From Rhizaria sp. SCN 62-66 (Eukaryota > Rhizaria, unplaced), in contig MEDY01000036.1 of NCBI GenBank assembly GCA_001724265.1, positions 121,086 to 185,085 of the forward strand: DNA of 64,000 nt. Direction: 5' to 3'. Both the position numbers and the translations under genes were made by a program. A model generated the notes under the pieces. The model ran no database searches, had not been told where the DNA came from, and was given only the letters and a program-made list of their open reading frames with translations. How positions within the stretch are numbered: position 1 is the stretch's first letter; each line of letters begins with the position of its first letter. Positions 11,358 to 24,500 of this stretch are shown here, piece after piece.

Positions 11358-12793
11358 TTAAAATAGAATCTAACCGACTTTTTGTCGTCTAAATTGGTAT
11401 TTGAAAGGGGGGTTTAGCTACGTTTGAGGACGGCAGACGAAAGGTGATGAGATAAGAGAGGGAGGTCAGCTTGCAAGAGACACAACTTTGTCAAACAAGG
11501 ACATGAAGTACCACAACCAAAATATGCCAGAGGGTTACAAAGGTAGTCGCGCGTGTACGCGTTTTTTCATCGATGGACGGATCATAGCGGCGACAACACA
11601 CGCGCTGAAGTAGCTGGGTTGGTGCACTGCGCGACCACAAGAGGGAAAGAGTGGGAATCCAGTTTAGTGTTTACAGTGGCCAAGATCTCCTTTTCCGCGC
11701 GCAAGGAAAAGCACACCGTTGTTAAAACCACTCATAAAAGCCAGATTTAATCTTTCTGCGCCGCCACAGCACTCCTAGAGCCCACAATCGCACTCGCCAG
11801 ATTCAAAAACAGTTCGTGGTTGTGACTGTGACCACAATTGATCATTGTAAAGCCGCGAGCGGACGATGGCTCACGGTCGGTCGAAAAGTGACCGGCGGCC
11901 GCTCGATTACAGTTGTGGTCGCTCCGTCATCAACGTTGACTCTCCTGAAGAGGTTTCAATAGCCGTGTATATGCGGTTATTAAGGGATGAAATGACAGAT
12001 TAGAGGTATAGCAAGAGTGGTTCTAGCGGTTGGATGCTTAGTGTGTCTAATTCGTAGCAGTGTGCGATCTATCTTGGCTTTTCTAAACGTGCGCCCATTG
12101 CTCCTTTCTGTGCCTCCAACATGACGCCTAACAAGTCTATACCAAGCTTTATGTGCGCCACTGGTCACAGAGGACACATTTTTGTGCACCGATGGTCTTG
12201 ATATACCTTGCTGATAGCTTATGAAGCTTGACGGAGGTTAGGAGTGACTTGTGAGGACCTTCGTACCAGCTAGCGGTCGCACGTGCTGGACTTAACGACG
12301 ATATTCACAGCCAAGACGAGAGCCCTAAGTCAAATTGACAGCAACTCCGCAACGACACGATCTTCTTGTGTACTAGCACGTGGCGAATCTCCACGCGTCG
12401 CTTGGTAAAGACTTCACCGAGTGTGTTATGTGAGAAGAAGGGGCCCATAACTGGGCGGCTTAGCTTTGGTCCGGATCGCTCGGCGGCTATAACCGAAGGA
12501 AACCAATTGTTTCGTGTCTGTTCCCACGCTTCCGCTCGTTGAACAGTTTGTTTGCGGGCTCCACAAGATTGACACATCACTATCATGCAAATACCAAAAT
12601 TTACTTTTCTTTGGCACGCCGCCTTTAACCCTTAAGTGACGATAAGCTCAGACTCCAATATCCAACTCTCACCCCCCACAAATCTTACTAACGATCGTTC
12701 CCATCCTCATGTCACACCTTCACTCACTCTGAATCGTATTCCCTACTTTATTTCATACCCACCACACCTCATTTTTGCTTTAGTCCGTTTACG
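11358..12793. other. divergent intergenic region, XRN1 / acyl-CoA synthetase
   Basis: About 1.4 kb between two genes transcribed away from each other, so it should hold both promoters. Composition is mixed and lower in GC than the exons. Short open frames here have no coding character. A GC-rich segment at 11850-11910 can fold into an imperfect hairpin, listed separately. No TATA box or RNA gene could be assigned. Confidence 0.6.
11856..11905. repeat. imperfect inverted repeat in a divergent promoter region
   Basis: Outer arms CGAGCGG (11856-11862) and CCGCTCG (11899-11905) are exact reverse complements. Inside them CGGTC (11874-11878) and GACCG (11890-11894) are also complementary. The nested arms could form a stem with unequal internal loops. 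Function is unknown, and a chance origin is possible in this GC-rich patch. Confidence 0.4.
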
Positions 12794-15775
12794 ATGGGTG
12801 CAGGTTCATCAACGTTCGACTACGAGGCGTCGCTCTTCGCCGACACCACCCTCCAGTCCGTCGAGGTCGCCGAGGCGACGCAGGAGGCCTCTACCAGCGT
12901 CCCGCGTCGCTGCCATTGGGCCGCCAAGCACGGCCTCACTCAGGGCTACCGTGCCAAGGACACGGACCCGTACTGCGTGACGCTGTGGGACCTCTTCGCG
13001 CTGGGCCACAAGATCAACCCACAGGGTAACTTCCTCGGCAACCGTTGCTTCACGGTTGCGACGGCGCAGCCCGAGCAGACGACTGAGGAGGCCGCTGCGG
13101 CCGCCGCGGCCAAGCCTAAGAACTACAAGTTCTCCGGCTACGTCGAGCGCAAGAACGGCTCTGTGCAGCGCGGCGAGTACAAGTTCGCGACTTACGCCGA
13201 GGCTCACGACGCCGCAATCAACTTCGGCCGCGGCCTCCTCACGCTCGGCGCCAAGACCAAGGACAACATCGGTATCTTTTCGGTGAACCGCGCCGAGTGG
13301 GTGGTTGCCTCGCTGGGCTTCTACTCGCAGAACATGCGCACTGTGTCGCTCTACGCGACGCTGGGCCCCACCGCCGTCGAGTACATCATCAACCACGCGG
13401 AGACGGCCGTCGTCGTTGTCAGCAAGGAGAACCTCCCCACGCTGCTCAAGAACCTCAAGAACATCAGCAACACCCTCAAGCACATCGTCGTCATGGACGC
13501 GCTGTTCGACGGCCGCTTCGGCAACACTCTCGACACGGTCAACCCGGCCGACGTGGCCGCCTGCGCCGAGCTCGACGTCAAGCTCCACGGCATGAGTACG
13601 TCCATTGCTTTACCTTAAACTTGACTGTTTTTACGCCATATGTATTCATTATTTTACAATCAATTTCAACCATAGTATGTTTACTGCTATATCTCTCTGT
13701 GTTTATTTTCACATCAAAACACTCACATGATATATCTTTGCTTGTTTGTTGTCTTTTAGGCGCCATCATCGCTGCGGGCGCTGCGACCCCCGAGGTGGAA
13801 CTGACTCTGCCCGAGAAGGACGACCTGGCCTTTATCATGTACACGTCGGGCACGACGGGCGTGCCCAAGGGCGCGCTGCTGACGCACTTCAACATCGCGG
13901 CGACCATCGGCGCGCTGCCGATCCTCATCGGCGACGGCATCCCCGACCTGCCTACGCACTACCTCTCGTACCTCCCGCTCGCGCACATCTTCGAGACCGT
14001 GGTCCAGTGCTACATCTGGGGTGCCGGCGGCGCCGTCTACTTCTCTCAGGTACGCGCTGTCGCAATTGCTTAGCAACAGCTTCACATGGGCGAGACATGT
14101 TTCATGTCAGTTAAGCGAGTTTGACATCGAAAGTCTTTCAATGCTTTTGCGAAGTTCGACTATCTTTGTTCTTCAATACCCCACATTGATCATTCACTCA
14201 CACATTTGTTTATTTTGTTTATTTTGTTTCTTTCTTTTTGTAGGGTGACAACCGTTACCTGCTCGACGACATCCAGACGTGTCGCCCCAGCTTCATGGCG
14301 GGCGTGCCGCGCGTGTTCCTCAAGTTCTACCAGTCCATCTGGGACGCCGTCGGCAAGTACGGCTGCGTCAAGAAGTGGTTCATCGGCAAGGCCTACGCCT
14401 ATCAGTGCAACCAGCTCCGCGAAGTACGTCCTAGTTTCGCTCTAAAAACAAAGATATCTACTTTAGCGCTAAATCAAGATTACATTCACAAGAAAATACC
14501 AATTCATCATACTATACTCCGCTTTTATCTGAATCAATATTCACCATTCATCCCAACACTTATGTTTCTTGTTGCTAACGTCGCGTCACAGGGCAAGCCC
14601 CTGGACCCCAGTTACGACACCAAGGTCTTCTCGCTGATGCGGACCAAGATCGGCCTGGAGCGCTGCCGCGTCTTTATCACCGGCGCCTCGCCTTGCCCGC
14701 CCTACCTGGTCGAGTTCATGCGCGTCATGACGGCCGCCTGGTTCGCGCAGGGCTACGGCATGACCGAGGGCTCCGCGGGCTCGTCCGTCTCGCTGCAGAG
14801 CGACCCCCACGTCGGCGAGTGTGGCCCCCCGCTGCCGTGCAACGAGTTCAAGCTCTCGGACATCCCCGACATGGGTTACCTCAGCTCCAACCCCGTCCAG
14901 ACCGGCGAGCTCCTCATCTCGGGCCCTAACGTCTTCCAGGTGCGTTCCATACTCACGCTATCAACACAGAAAATGGCAAGCTTAACAGTCGAATATTATA
15001 TTGCGGTGTTCTAACAAAGGTTATTTTAACTACATACTTTCATTTTACTCACAAATCCTTGAATTTCTTTTCTATTTTCTCGTTTTACGTTGCTTTCAAT
15101 CACCTATTATAACAGGGCTACTACAAGAACGACGAGGCGACCGCCGACGCTCTGTATGAGGACGCGCAGGGTAAGAAGTGGCTTCGCACGGGCGACGTCG
15201 GCCGCTGGAACCCCAACGGCACGATCTCGATCATCGACCGCAAGAAGAACATGATCAAGCTGGCCCAGGGCGAGTACGTTGCGATGGAGAAGGTCGAGGA
15301 CACCTACTCCAAGGCCGCGTGCGTGTGCCAGATCTGGGCGTACGGCAACTCGTACAAGCCCATGCTCGTGGCTGTGGTCGTTCCCAACGCCGTGCCGACC
15401 TACGACTACGCCATCAGCAAGGGTTACTGGAAGGCGAGCGACCTGCCGGCCCCGAACCCGGCCGGGCTGACGCCCGCGTTCATCGCGGCCTTCAAGGAGC
15501 TCTACAACGGCCCCCACAAGGCGGACATGACTGAGTGGGTGATGGGCCAGCTTAAGGCCACCGAGGGGCTGCTGCTGGGCTTCGAGAAGATCAAGAAGAT
15601 CTACATCGAGACCGATATTACGGACCTTAACACCGCCTTCACCGAGGAGAACGACCTGATGACGCCGACGATGAAGAAGAAGCGCAAGCCGCTGGCGGAG
15701 AAGTACATCGAGGTGCTCAAGCAGATGTACACCGACCTGGGCGAGAGGCCCATGGAGGGCGAGACCTTCTACTAA
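12794..15775 (+). CDS. ACSL: long-chain acyl-CoA synthetase (ACSL family)
   Basis: ATP-dependent long-chain fatty acid:CoA ligase that activates fatty acids to acyl-CoA. Exons 12794-13595, 13760-14049, 14244-14423, 14592-14939 and 15116-15775 give 759 residues with frame kept at all junctions. The adenylate-forming signature YTSGTTGVPKG lies near residue 294, the YGMTE motif near 479, and LRTGDVGRWNPNG followed by IDRKKNMIKLAQGEYV from about 563. The last is the long-chain FACS signature and distinguishes this family from other AMP-binding enzymes. The N-terminus MGAGSS fits an N-myristoylation signal, suggesting membrane attachment. Length is slightly above the usual 650-720 residues. Donor sites are GTACG except the fourth, GTGCGT. 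The stop is TAA. Confidence 0.95.
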
Positions 15776-16576
15776 GCAATCAACTTCTCGCATGTAGAGT
15801 AGTTGTCCCTGCGAGGCATTAATTTCTTTTTGTACTTCTTCTTCTTTTATTCTTTCGTTTCTTTGTGTGCGCGCGCTCATGCTCGTACTTGCGTTGTTGA
15901 TGGGCAATATTGTAGCAGTTCGTAAGCTTGCTTAGCTTACTTAGCTTGACTTTGTGTATCTGTTCTGTCTCCATTCCATTGACAAGAGTGCTTGCTTGCG
16001 TGTATCAATCCTTTTCTTATTTTCGTCGTAGTCTTTGCTGTTGTGTTTTTGTGTTGTGATCAGAGCTTTTCTCTTCACACATCGTCTGTCTATGTGATGT
16101 TTTGCTGCCTTCATTCCTACTTTAACCAACTGTCACTGACAGCTTCTTATGTAACAGGTGAGCGTGCTTGATTGATCATTGACGATGGTGAGACAGAGCG
16201 ATTGTACACGGAATACCGGTGTATTTCATACATATTATTCAAAATTGGCCACTATTGCTTTATCGCATTTGCAAGAATTATTGCGTCCGCTGTTTGTTTC
16301 GCAATGCTATTCGAGTGGAATGAACGATTGGTTGCACATGACAGCCCTTGTACTGAGAGCGGGCGTTGGTCCAGTGGAGGAGGTAGCTCAAAAGCAGAGA
16401 TACGTGCATCATAGAAGCAAACAGTTATTATGCAGTTTAAAATTCCAAGTATAATTTCTATCAGTTAATCTCAATTTATTTGTTATTTTCTTGTTGACGG
16501 ATTTTATGCACCTGTGCAGAGCTTTTCGGCGCACTCCTTTTCCCTCTTTTCTCCTCAGAGCTCATTGGACGCGCTC
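15776..16576. other. intergenic region between ACSL and the RCC1-TBC gene
   Basis: About 0.8 kb of lower-GC sequence between two plus-strand genes, expected to hold the ACSL 3' UTR and the promoter of the next gene. A TTTTGCA-type AT stretch followed by CCTGTGCAG at 16511-16519 could be a splice acceptor of a 5' UTR intron, but no matching donor could be chosen. Short open frames are not coding-like. Confidence 0.55.
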
Positions 16577-18551
16577 ATGAGCTCCTCCCGCCCGGCCGGT
16601 CCCCATTCGGCGGGGGCATCCCTGCCCGCCCAACAGTACGTTTGGGTCTGGGGCACGCTCCCTCCCGCGCTATCTACGCTGCCAGAGAACACCCGCCTGC
16701 TCAACGGCGGCGTCACGCTCCCCGGCTACCGCAACGTCGAGCCCGTCCCTGCCCCTGCCGCCGCCGCCGGTCCCGCTGCCGCGGCCACCGCGTCCGCCAT
16801 TGCCACCGCCGCGCCCGCGGCCACCGCGACGGCGCCTCTCACGGCGCACAACACGACGTTTCACCCGGACATCGCGGTGGCGCACTACACGCCCGTGCTC
16901 GTGGACGTGCTTCCCAGCGACTGTGAGCGCGTCCGCAGCATCGACGCCGGCTACAACCACGTGTCACTGCTCTCGGCCACGGGTTCTATGTACGCGTGGG
17001 GTGACGGGCCGGCCACGCTTGTGCCGCGCGCGTTGCAGACCACCAACACCGCAGCCTCAGGCTCTCGCGCGGCGAACACCAGCACCACGAACAGCTTGAA
17101 CTCCTCCTCAAACAGTGCCGGTGCCAGTGCGAGTGGAGGTGCGTGTGGTGTTGTGAATGTGGAGGTTGCGCCCCCCAGCCTGACTTTCCGCCCCGTTGCA
17201 GGCCCCCTGCGGCCGAATCCGCACTACATAACACCTCAAAACACGCACGCTCACTCAGCCAGCACGAACAGTGGTGGTGCAAACAACAGCAACAGCAGCA
17301 GCAGCTACAACTTTGGTGTGAATACTAACCAAGCCAACTTAAGTGCGAATGCTAGTGCGACAGCAATGCTAACGACAACATCAACCACGACGACTACGAC
17401 AACGACGACGACAACGACGGTGTCAACACATGCTAATGCAGCGAATGCTCAGCCTTCGACTGCGAACGGCGCTGGCACTGGCGCCGTAGCTGGCGCTGTA
17501 ACTGGCGGGCTGGTTGTCATTGGCCCCGCCGCGCCCCCTGCTGATGATCCGGGACAGCGGCATACTCAGTGGTGGCCAGCAGCCGTCTCTGCTGAGGCTC
17601 CTGCTAGCGTCGGTGTCGTCGCTGTCGGCATCCCTCCCTTCGCGACGCAGACTAACAACGCCAGTAAAAACTCAATTAGAAACAACGGTCATGATAGCAG
17701 TACGCATGACAACTCTCGTGCCAGCCCATCTGCAGGCGATCAGTACGACGATATGGACTCCGAGGCTGCCGCGGCCGCTGCCGTTGCCGCGGCGTATGAG
17801 GCTGCTGAGGCGGAGGCTGACGCTTCGATTAACGCCGAGTGGGCAATTGCCACTTCGCTTTCGGCCTCGTCGTGCGCGAATCACATTCACCCGAACAAGA
17901 CTCCTGGCTTGAACAGTGCTGCGGCGACTGCTGCTGCTGGCAAGAGTGGGGAGACTGGGCCTGCAACCGGTATCACAACCACTGTGACGACGACGACAAC
18001 GACGTCCGTAGCCCCCTCCAGCCATACAGTCTCGCAGCGCGGCCTTTTTTCGGTCCTGCCCCCGCTGCCCCTCGGCGCCGCGTCCTCCCAGTCCGACCCA
18101 TCGCACGGTGGTCACGGTGGCCATCATCAAGGCAATGCCGCGGCTGCGAGCGCTGTCGTGCACGTGGCGTCTTCGCGCCTCAAGCAGATGGCTGTGCTGG
18201 CCTCCGGCGTGCTGCTGGAGTGGAGTCTAGCCAGAGACAGCGCCATCGACGACAACAACTTCAACCGCGACATCCACGTCCCCACGGCAACAACAACAGC
18301 AGCGTCACCGCAGCATCCGCAGCAGCAGTTGCAGGGCGTGTTGGGCCAGCTGCAGCCGCCGATGCTCGGCTACGATAACTCCAACAACAGCAGCGGCGGC
18401 GCCAACAGCAGGATGGGCCGATCCAGTTCTGGATCTGGCTCAACGCTGCTGCGCAGCCCTGCGACCGCGGGCGCCTTTGCCGGCGGCGCTGTCACGGGTA
18501 CAGGCATGGGTACCGGTGGCGCGAGCACTGGCGCCACGAGTAGCAGTGCAA

Positions 18552-18587
<36 letters not shown>

Positions 18588-21500
18588 TGGACTCGGTGGT
18601 GAGCCTGGTCAAGAAGCCCGTCTCCGCGCTGGCCGCGATCGCGGTCTCGCTCGGCCTGCGCGCTCCGTCCCCGTCACCCTCCGGTCAGCAGCAGCAGCAG
18701 CAGAACGGCGACGCAGCGGACGACGACGACGACGATGACAACGGTGTTGTGTATAACCCCTTTGCGGACGACGAAAACGCTGTTAATAGCGGAGGTGGCG
18801 CTGTAGACGATGACGGAAATCGTGTAAGTACCCCCTTAGAGCCGGGACTTAGTACCCCGACCAAGCGGCATCTAGACGTCTCCGCGCCCGCAACTCCCCC
18901 GCTGCCGCACCTCAGCCCCCTGCCTCAGCAGCAAGGGCAAAGTCAGGGCGAAGCCGTGTTGCACACGCAGCCCCTGTCGCTGTCGCAGGTACAGTCACGG
19001 GCGGGCTCCCGCCCGCAGTCTCGCTTCACCACGCCGCCGCTGTCCCCCATCGCCCTCTTTGACTCTAACAATCACACCAATAGCGCTGACCGGGCTCATG
19101 TCAGCAGTGGCGACGACGCAGAGACGTCGGCGACGATGAGTACAGCGACTGCGACAGCGGAGAACAACACCCTCTCAGCGCGCAGCTCTCTGAGCCACAG
19201 CGCGTTCGTCCGCAGCAGCAGCAACAACAGCACCAGCACCGTCGGCCCGCAGTCGATCCAGTCGCTGTCGCAGTCCGCGCAGTCTGCGCTGCAGCCGTCG
19301 CAGTCTTCTGGCCGGTTGATCGGCCCGAGCGTACGCTCCACGGCACTCGCGCTGCCGGCCGGCGTCGAGGCCGCACACAGCCTCGTGCCAGCACCCGCCA
19401 CGGTTCTTCTGCACTCGCAGAGCGCTTCCGTGAGCAATAACAATCGCAACGATGCTAGTGCAAAGACCGCGAAGAACACGAAGGCTTCCAAGAAGGACAA
19501 CATCAAAGCCAACGTTCACACCCCTGTGTCCGCGACAGTAGCGCCAGGGCCAGCGCCAGCGCCAGTGCCGCTGCCCCCTCCGACCGCGGTGCCGCCGCTG
19601 CCGCCGCTGCCTGCGCCCGTGGCCTCCCTGGCGCGCCAGTCGATCTCGCGCGTGGCACTGGGGTCCGGTTTCGCGGTGGCCGTGACGACCGACGGGCACG
19701 TGCTGACCTGGGGCCGGCGTTCGCATGGACGCCTCGGCCACGGCAGCGAGCCCACGGCCGCGACCACGCGCACCATGCCGCGCTACCTCGTTATCCCCAC
19801 AGACGCCTCCGACGCCGCCGCCGCGGCCGCGGCCGCGGAGGAGGATGCAGAGGCCGCGCGCCTCAAGCTCGCGCTCGCGGGGCTGCCGGCCTGGACGCGG
19901 GCCTCCGCCGCCGCCGCCGCTGCCGCCGCCACGGCCGCCGGCTCGAGCGCCGCCGCTGCCTCCGCGGTCGCAGCCGCGGTCGTCGCCGCGGCTGCCGCGG
20001 GCGGGGACGCCGCGGCGGCCTCGGCGAGCGCCAGCGCGATCGCGGCCGCCACCGGCAGTAGCGGTGGCGTTGCGGGCGGCGTGCTGTCGGCGGTGTCGAG
20101 GCCGCTGAACCGCGTGCGCGTGACTGCGGCGGCGTGCGGGTGGGGCCACACGCTGCTGCTGACGGACCGCGGCCACGTCTACGCCTTCGGCTGCGGGCTC
20201 GCGGGCCGGCTGGGGCTGGGAACCGTGTTCGACACCTCAGTGCCCGCGCTTGTGAACATCTCACACGACAACAACACGATGTCGTCCTCGTCATCGTCCT
20301 CTATGGGCGACAACGGCAGCGGCGGCAGCGAGCCTGTGGTGATCGTGGCGGTCGCGTGCGGCTACGCGCACTCGCTGGCGCTCGACGCCGCGGGCGCCGT
20401 CTGGGCCTGGGGCAGCAACGAGACGGGCCAGCTGGGCACCGGCGACCGGCGGACCGCGCTGGTGCCCGTGCGCACCGACTTCGCGCCGGCCGCGGAGGAG
20501 GCCGAGGCTGAGGCCAGGGCCGAGGAGCGCGCGGCGAAGCGCCAGGAGCTCCGCACACTGCGCAGCAAGGCCGCACGGCGGGCGCGCAAGATTGCGCTGT
20601 ACAGCAGCAGCAGCGGCAAGGCTGGCCGGGGCGCTGCGCTCGATCACGCGCACAACGACGATGGGAGCAGTAGCTACGACTCCGACAACCATGGCGGCGA
20701 TGATGACGACTACGAAGACGAAGAGGACATCGGCGAGAGCGATGACGGCACAGACAGCGAGTACCACACCGACTTCGCCGACGTGCCCCCCGCCTTCCCC
20801 GTAGTAGACCCGCCGTACATCGTGTCTATCCACGCGGGTCCGTTCCACTGCGCGGCCGTCAGCGCGGAGGGCTGCGTGTACACGTGGGGCAGCAACGCAC
20901 ACGGCCAGCTGGGACTGGGCACGCAGTTCCACCCGCTCGGCGCGCGCTACCGGCCCAACGCGCCCCATTCCAGCAGCCACAAGCGCACCCGCAAACCTCG
21001 CAAGCCTCGCAAGCAGCAGCAGCTGCAGAACCGCGAGCTGGAGCAGCCGGGCCAGCAGAATCAGCCGCCGCAGCACGTGGAGGGCCGCGACTGGGACCGG
21101 TTCTGGGGCGAGGAAGGCAGTAGGCAGGGCGGGCACTGCGAGTTCGGGTCCGACTCCGACTCGGTGGCGTCCTCCGTCTCCGCCGCGTACAGTGAGGCGC
21201 ACTATGCTCACGGCCACGGGCACGGCCACGGGCGGAGGTACTCGAGTGTTGACTCCGCTAGTGCCAGTCACCGCGCTGGCGACACCGAGTCGCGGTCGCA
21301 GTTACTGCATTCGCAGGCTGTTGGCAGTGGCGGCGTGAGTCAGGCTCTTGCGATCAAGACGGGGACGCGGGCGATGCGCACCGCCACGATTCCAGGCTAC
21401 AACAGCAACAGCAACAGCCAGGGCGATGACGTGAGCGTCAACGTGACTGGTGACGGCGAGTTTGACTGCGACTACGACTATAACGACAATGACGTCGAGA

Positions 21501-24500
21501 GCAATATGAGCGACGTCTGCGTTTGCGCTCATCATGACACTGATGGTGATTATAACGGAGACGGCGAAGGCAATAATATGGCACACAACATGCTGCCGCT
21601 CATGCCATCAGTGGCCCCAAGTGTTGTCTCTAGCAACAGCAACAACAACAGCAGCGCCGTTCGCGGCAATGCGGCTGCAAACGCTAGCTCTACGTACAAT
21701 CGCAGTCGCCATGCGTACCAGCAGCAGCTGTCGAAGCAGTCTCACCCGCGCTCGCGCTCGCAGTCGCCCTCCGCAGCCAACTCTCGCTCGCGCTCAGACT
21801 CACAACAGTCGCGGTCGCAGCTGTCGCTGTCGCGCTCGCGGTCTCAGTCACGGTCGCGCTCACGCTCGCGGTCGCGCCGCGCTAGCCCTACCGCCGCTGC
21901 CGCGGCGCGCACCCGCATTTCTGCCCCCGTGCGCTCTCCAACCAATAACAGTAACGACAGCGGATATCTCTACAATAGTCACGGGGGCGGTCACGGCGGC
22001 AATGTTGCTCACGGCCACTTTACTCTCTCGAACAACAACGGCGCTGCTGCCACGACCAAGGCCGCTAAGACTGCATCAAACAAGCAGAGCACGAGCACCG
22101 GCCTCAGCTCACAGCTGCATTCTCAGTCCCGCGGCCGCGCGGCCGCCCTCTTGGCCGCCCAGCACCGCGCGACGGCTCGGTCCGTGGCCCGCGCCGCGGC
22201 GCGCGCGCAGGACGACAGTGCGTTGCTGTGGCTCGCGGTGGGCGCGCCGCTGTTGTCCCCGCTCACGGTCACGCCCGCCCTCACGCGCACGCTGTTCCCG
22301 CCGTCTACACAGTCGAGCAATGCGGACGCTGTCGTGACGATGACGACAACGACAACAACGACTACGACGACGACGACTGTGGTCGGCCCTATCCCGGCCG
22401 TGACCGCGCCGGGCGACGGCGGCGCTGGCCGGCGCCGGCGCGGGCCCCTGGGGCTCAACCTTGGTCTGCCGCGCCTGAGCCTTTCGCTGCAACTGCCGTC
22501 ATTCCGCCGCGGCAGCGACACGACCGGCCTCGACTCATCGACCTCGGCCTCCGCCGCCGCTGCCGCTGCTGCCGCCGCCGCCGCGACCGCCACCGTGAAC
22601 GCCGCGGGCAGCGGCGGCGCGTTCGGGGCTGACGCCACGACGACCGCTGTTGCCGCCGCGGCCGCGGCCGCTGCCGAGGCCGCTGACGCCGCCGCGACGG
22701 CGGCCGAGCTGGCTCTCTCTGCGGGCGGCAGCGCCAGCGGCAAGGGCAAGCGGGCCGCTGCGCCTGCGCGCCGCAGTGTGTTGTCCGTGATCACCAACAG
22801 CGGCCACAGCGGCAACAACAATGGCAGCAGCCGAAACACCAGCGGACTCGGACGTGGCAGCATCAGCGGCGCCACCGGCACTAGCTCTGGTTCGGTGTTG
22901 TCGCCGCTGCACACGCCGACAGCCCGCTCCGCACTCGCCGCCGCCGCCGCTGCCGCCCACGCCGCCACTGCCAGCGCCGCAGCTAGTGCGAGTAGTAATC
23001 CTGCGGCAGCGGCTGCGGCAGCGGTTCCAGCAATTGTGACGGTGCCGGCGCTGCTGGCCCCCGCGGCGCCGGGCCCCGCGTTCGGACACTCTGGCCACTT
23101 CATCACCGACACGGATGCCACCGCGGCGCGCCTGCCGTCGCACCCCTATTCGCTCGTGCCGCAGCGCGTCGCTGCGCTCGCCATCGCCGCCGACGTTGCC
23201 GCGGTTGCGTGCGGCGGCGCCTACACCGTCGCCGTCACCGGCGGGTTCCGCGCCCACGGTCACTCCGCCGCCTCGGCGGCCCACAGCCACAAGGGCGGCG
23301 CGACGGCGGGGCTCGGCGCCGGCGTCTCGAGCGCGCTCGCACAGGTGTACCCCGACTACTTCAAGCCGCCGCGCGCGCGCGACCGCACTGCGCGGACAGC
23401 GGGGGTGGCGTCACCCCTCGAAGCTGCTGCTGCGGCGACTGCGGTCACTGCGGTCGTGAACGTGGTGGTGGGCTCTCCCGGTGCGGCGCGGAACGCGGAA
23501 GTGAAGCCGCACGCGCTGGAAGTCAGGCCGCCCGGTTCGCGGGGGCTCAGGTCACACTCGGACGCTGCTGCTGCTGCAAGCAACAACAGCAATACTGCTG
23601 TTGTCGCTGTTGGTGGTGATGCACGCGCACTTGTGGCAAGGGCGCCAAGGATCTGTCGCCAGTGTGGCCGTCGACGTCTTCGTCACGGCGCTGCAAGTCG
23701 CGCTGCAAACACGATCAACGCCGACCGGATTACGCACGAGAGCGACGCGGATGCGAGGCCACAGTCTGACGATGTGAAGTCACCCGAAGACGACGAGACG
23801 AATGACAGCAACGACGTTGTTGTTGCACCTGACACTGACGAAAACGACACCGTTTCCCCTGACGCCATTGGGGCTGGTGCTGGCGCCGGCGCAGCGGCTG
23901 AGGCTGCCCTGTCTGTTGTCTCCGTCCCCGTGAGCGTGACTGCGAGCGTCGCCGAGAGCAGCGTCAGCGCCAGCGCCAGCGTCAGCGCGAGTGTAACCTT
24001 GAGTTCCACCAGTGCCAGCGCCGGTGTCGGTGCGAGCGGGCCACCGAAGCCGCACAGGCTACCGCGCCTGATGCAGTCGCACCGGGGCCAGCGCGGCAGC
24101 GTTACGATCGACGCCAACAGCGGCAGCAAGCCCAACGTCGCCGGTGTCGCAACCGGCGCTGATGCCATTGTCGCTGCGTCTACTGGTACTGACGCTGTTT
24201 GCCCGTCACCTTCACCGACACTCTCTGTAACAAGCGCAAATACGGGTACAAATGTGACCAGCGTGAATGTCAAGAACAGTAATCCTGTCGCGAGCGCGAG
24301 TGTAAGTGCTCTCAGCGCGTTTGAGTCTCGTCGTCTAAGGGTGCCCGACTGGGTTTTCAGTCGACGCACGCTCACGCTCTTTAACTCAGTCATGAGCGCT
24401 CTCGACGACCCTATGACGCAGCCGCATCAGTCACAACAACAGTCGCTGCAGTCTGGGACGCCTGCTGGGCCGAACACCGATGCCGCACACGGTCACGGCC

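Noticed and set aside
16179-16454. 91-codon frame upstream of the RCC1-TBC gene
   Set aside because: Composition is non-coding and no domain is visible; it lies in the expected promoter and 5' UTR.
18824-18839. A 16-nt mini-intron (GTAAGT...TTAG)
   Set aside because: Removing 16 nt would shift the frame, yet the RCC1 and TBC parts on both sides are in the same frame. The third copy starts with CT rather than GT.
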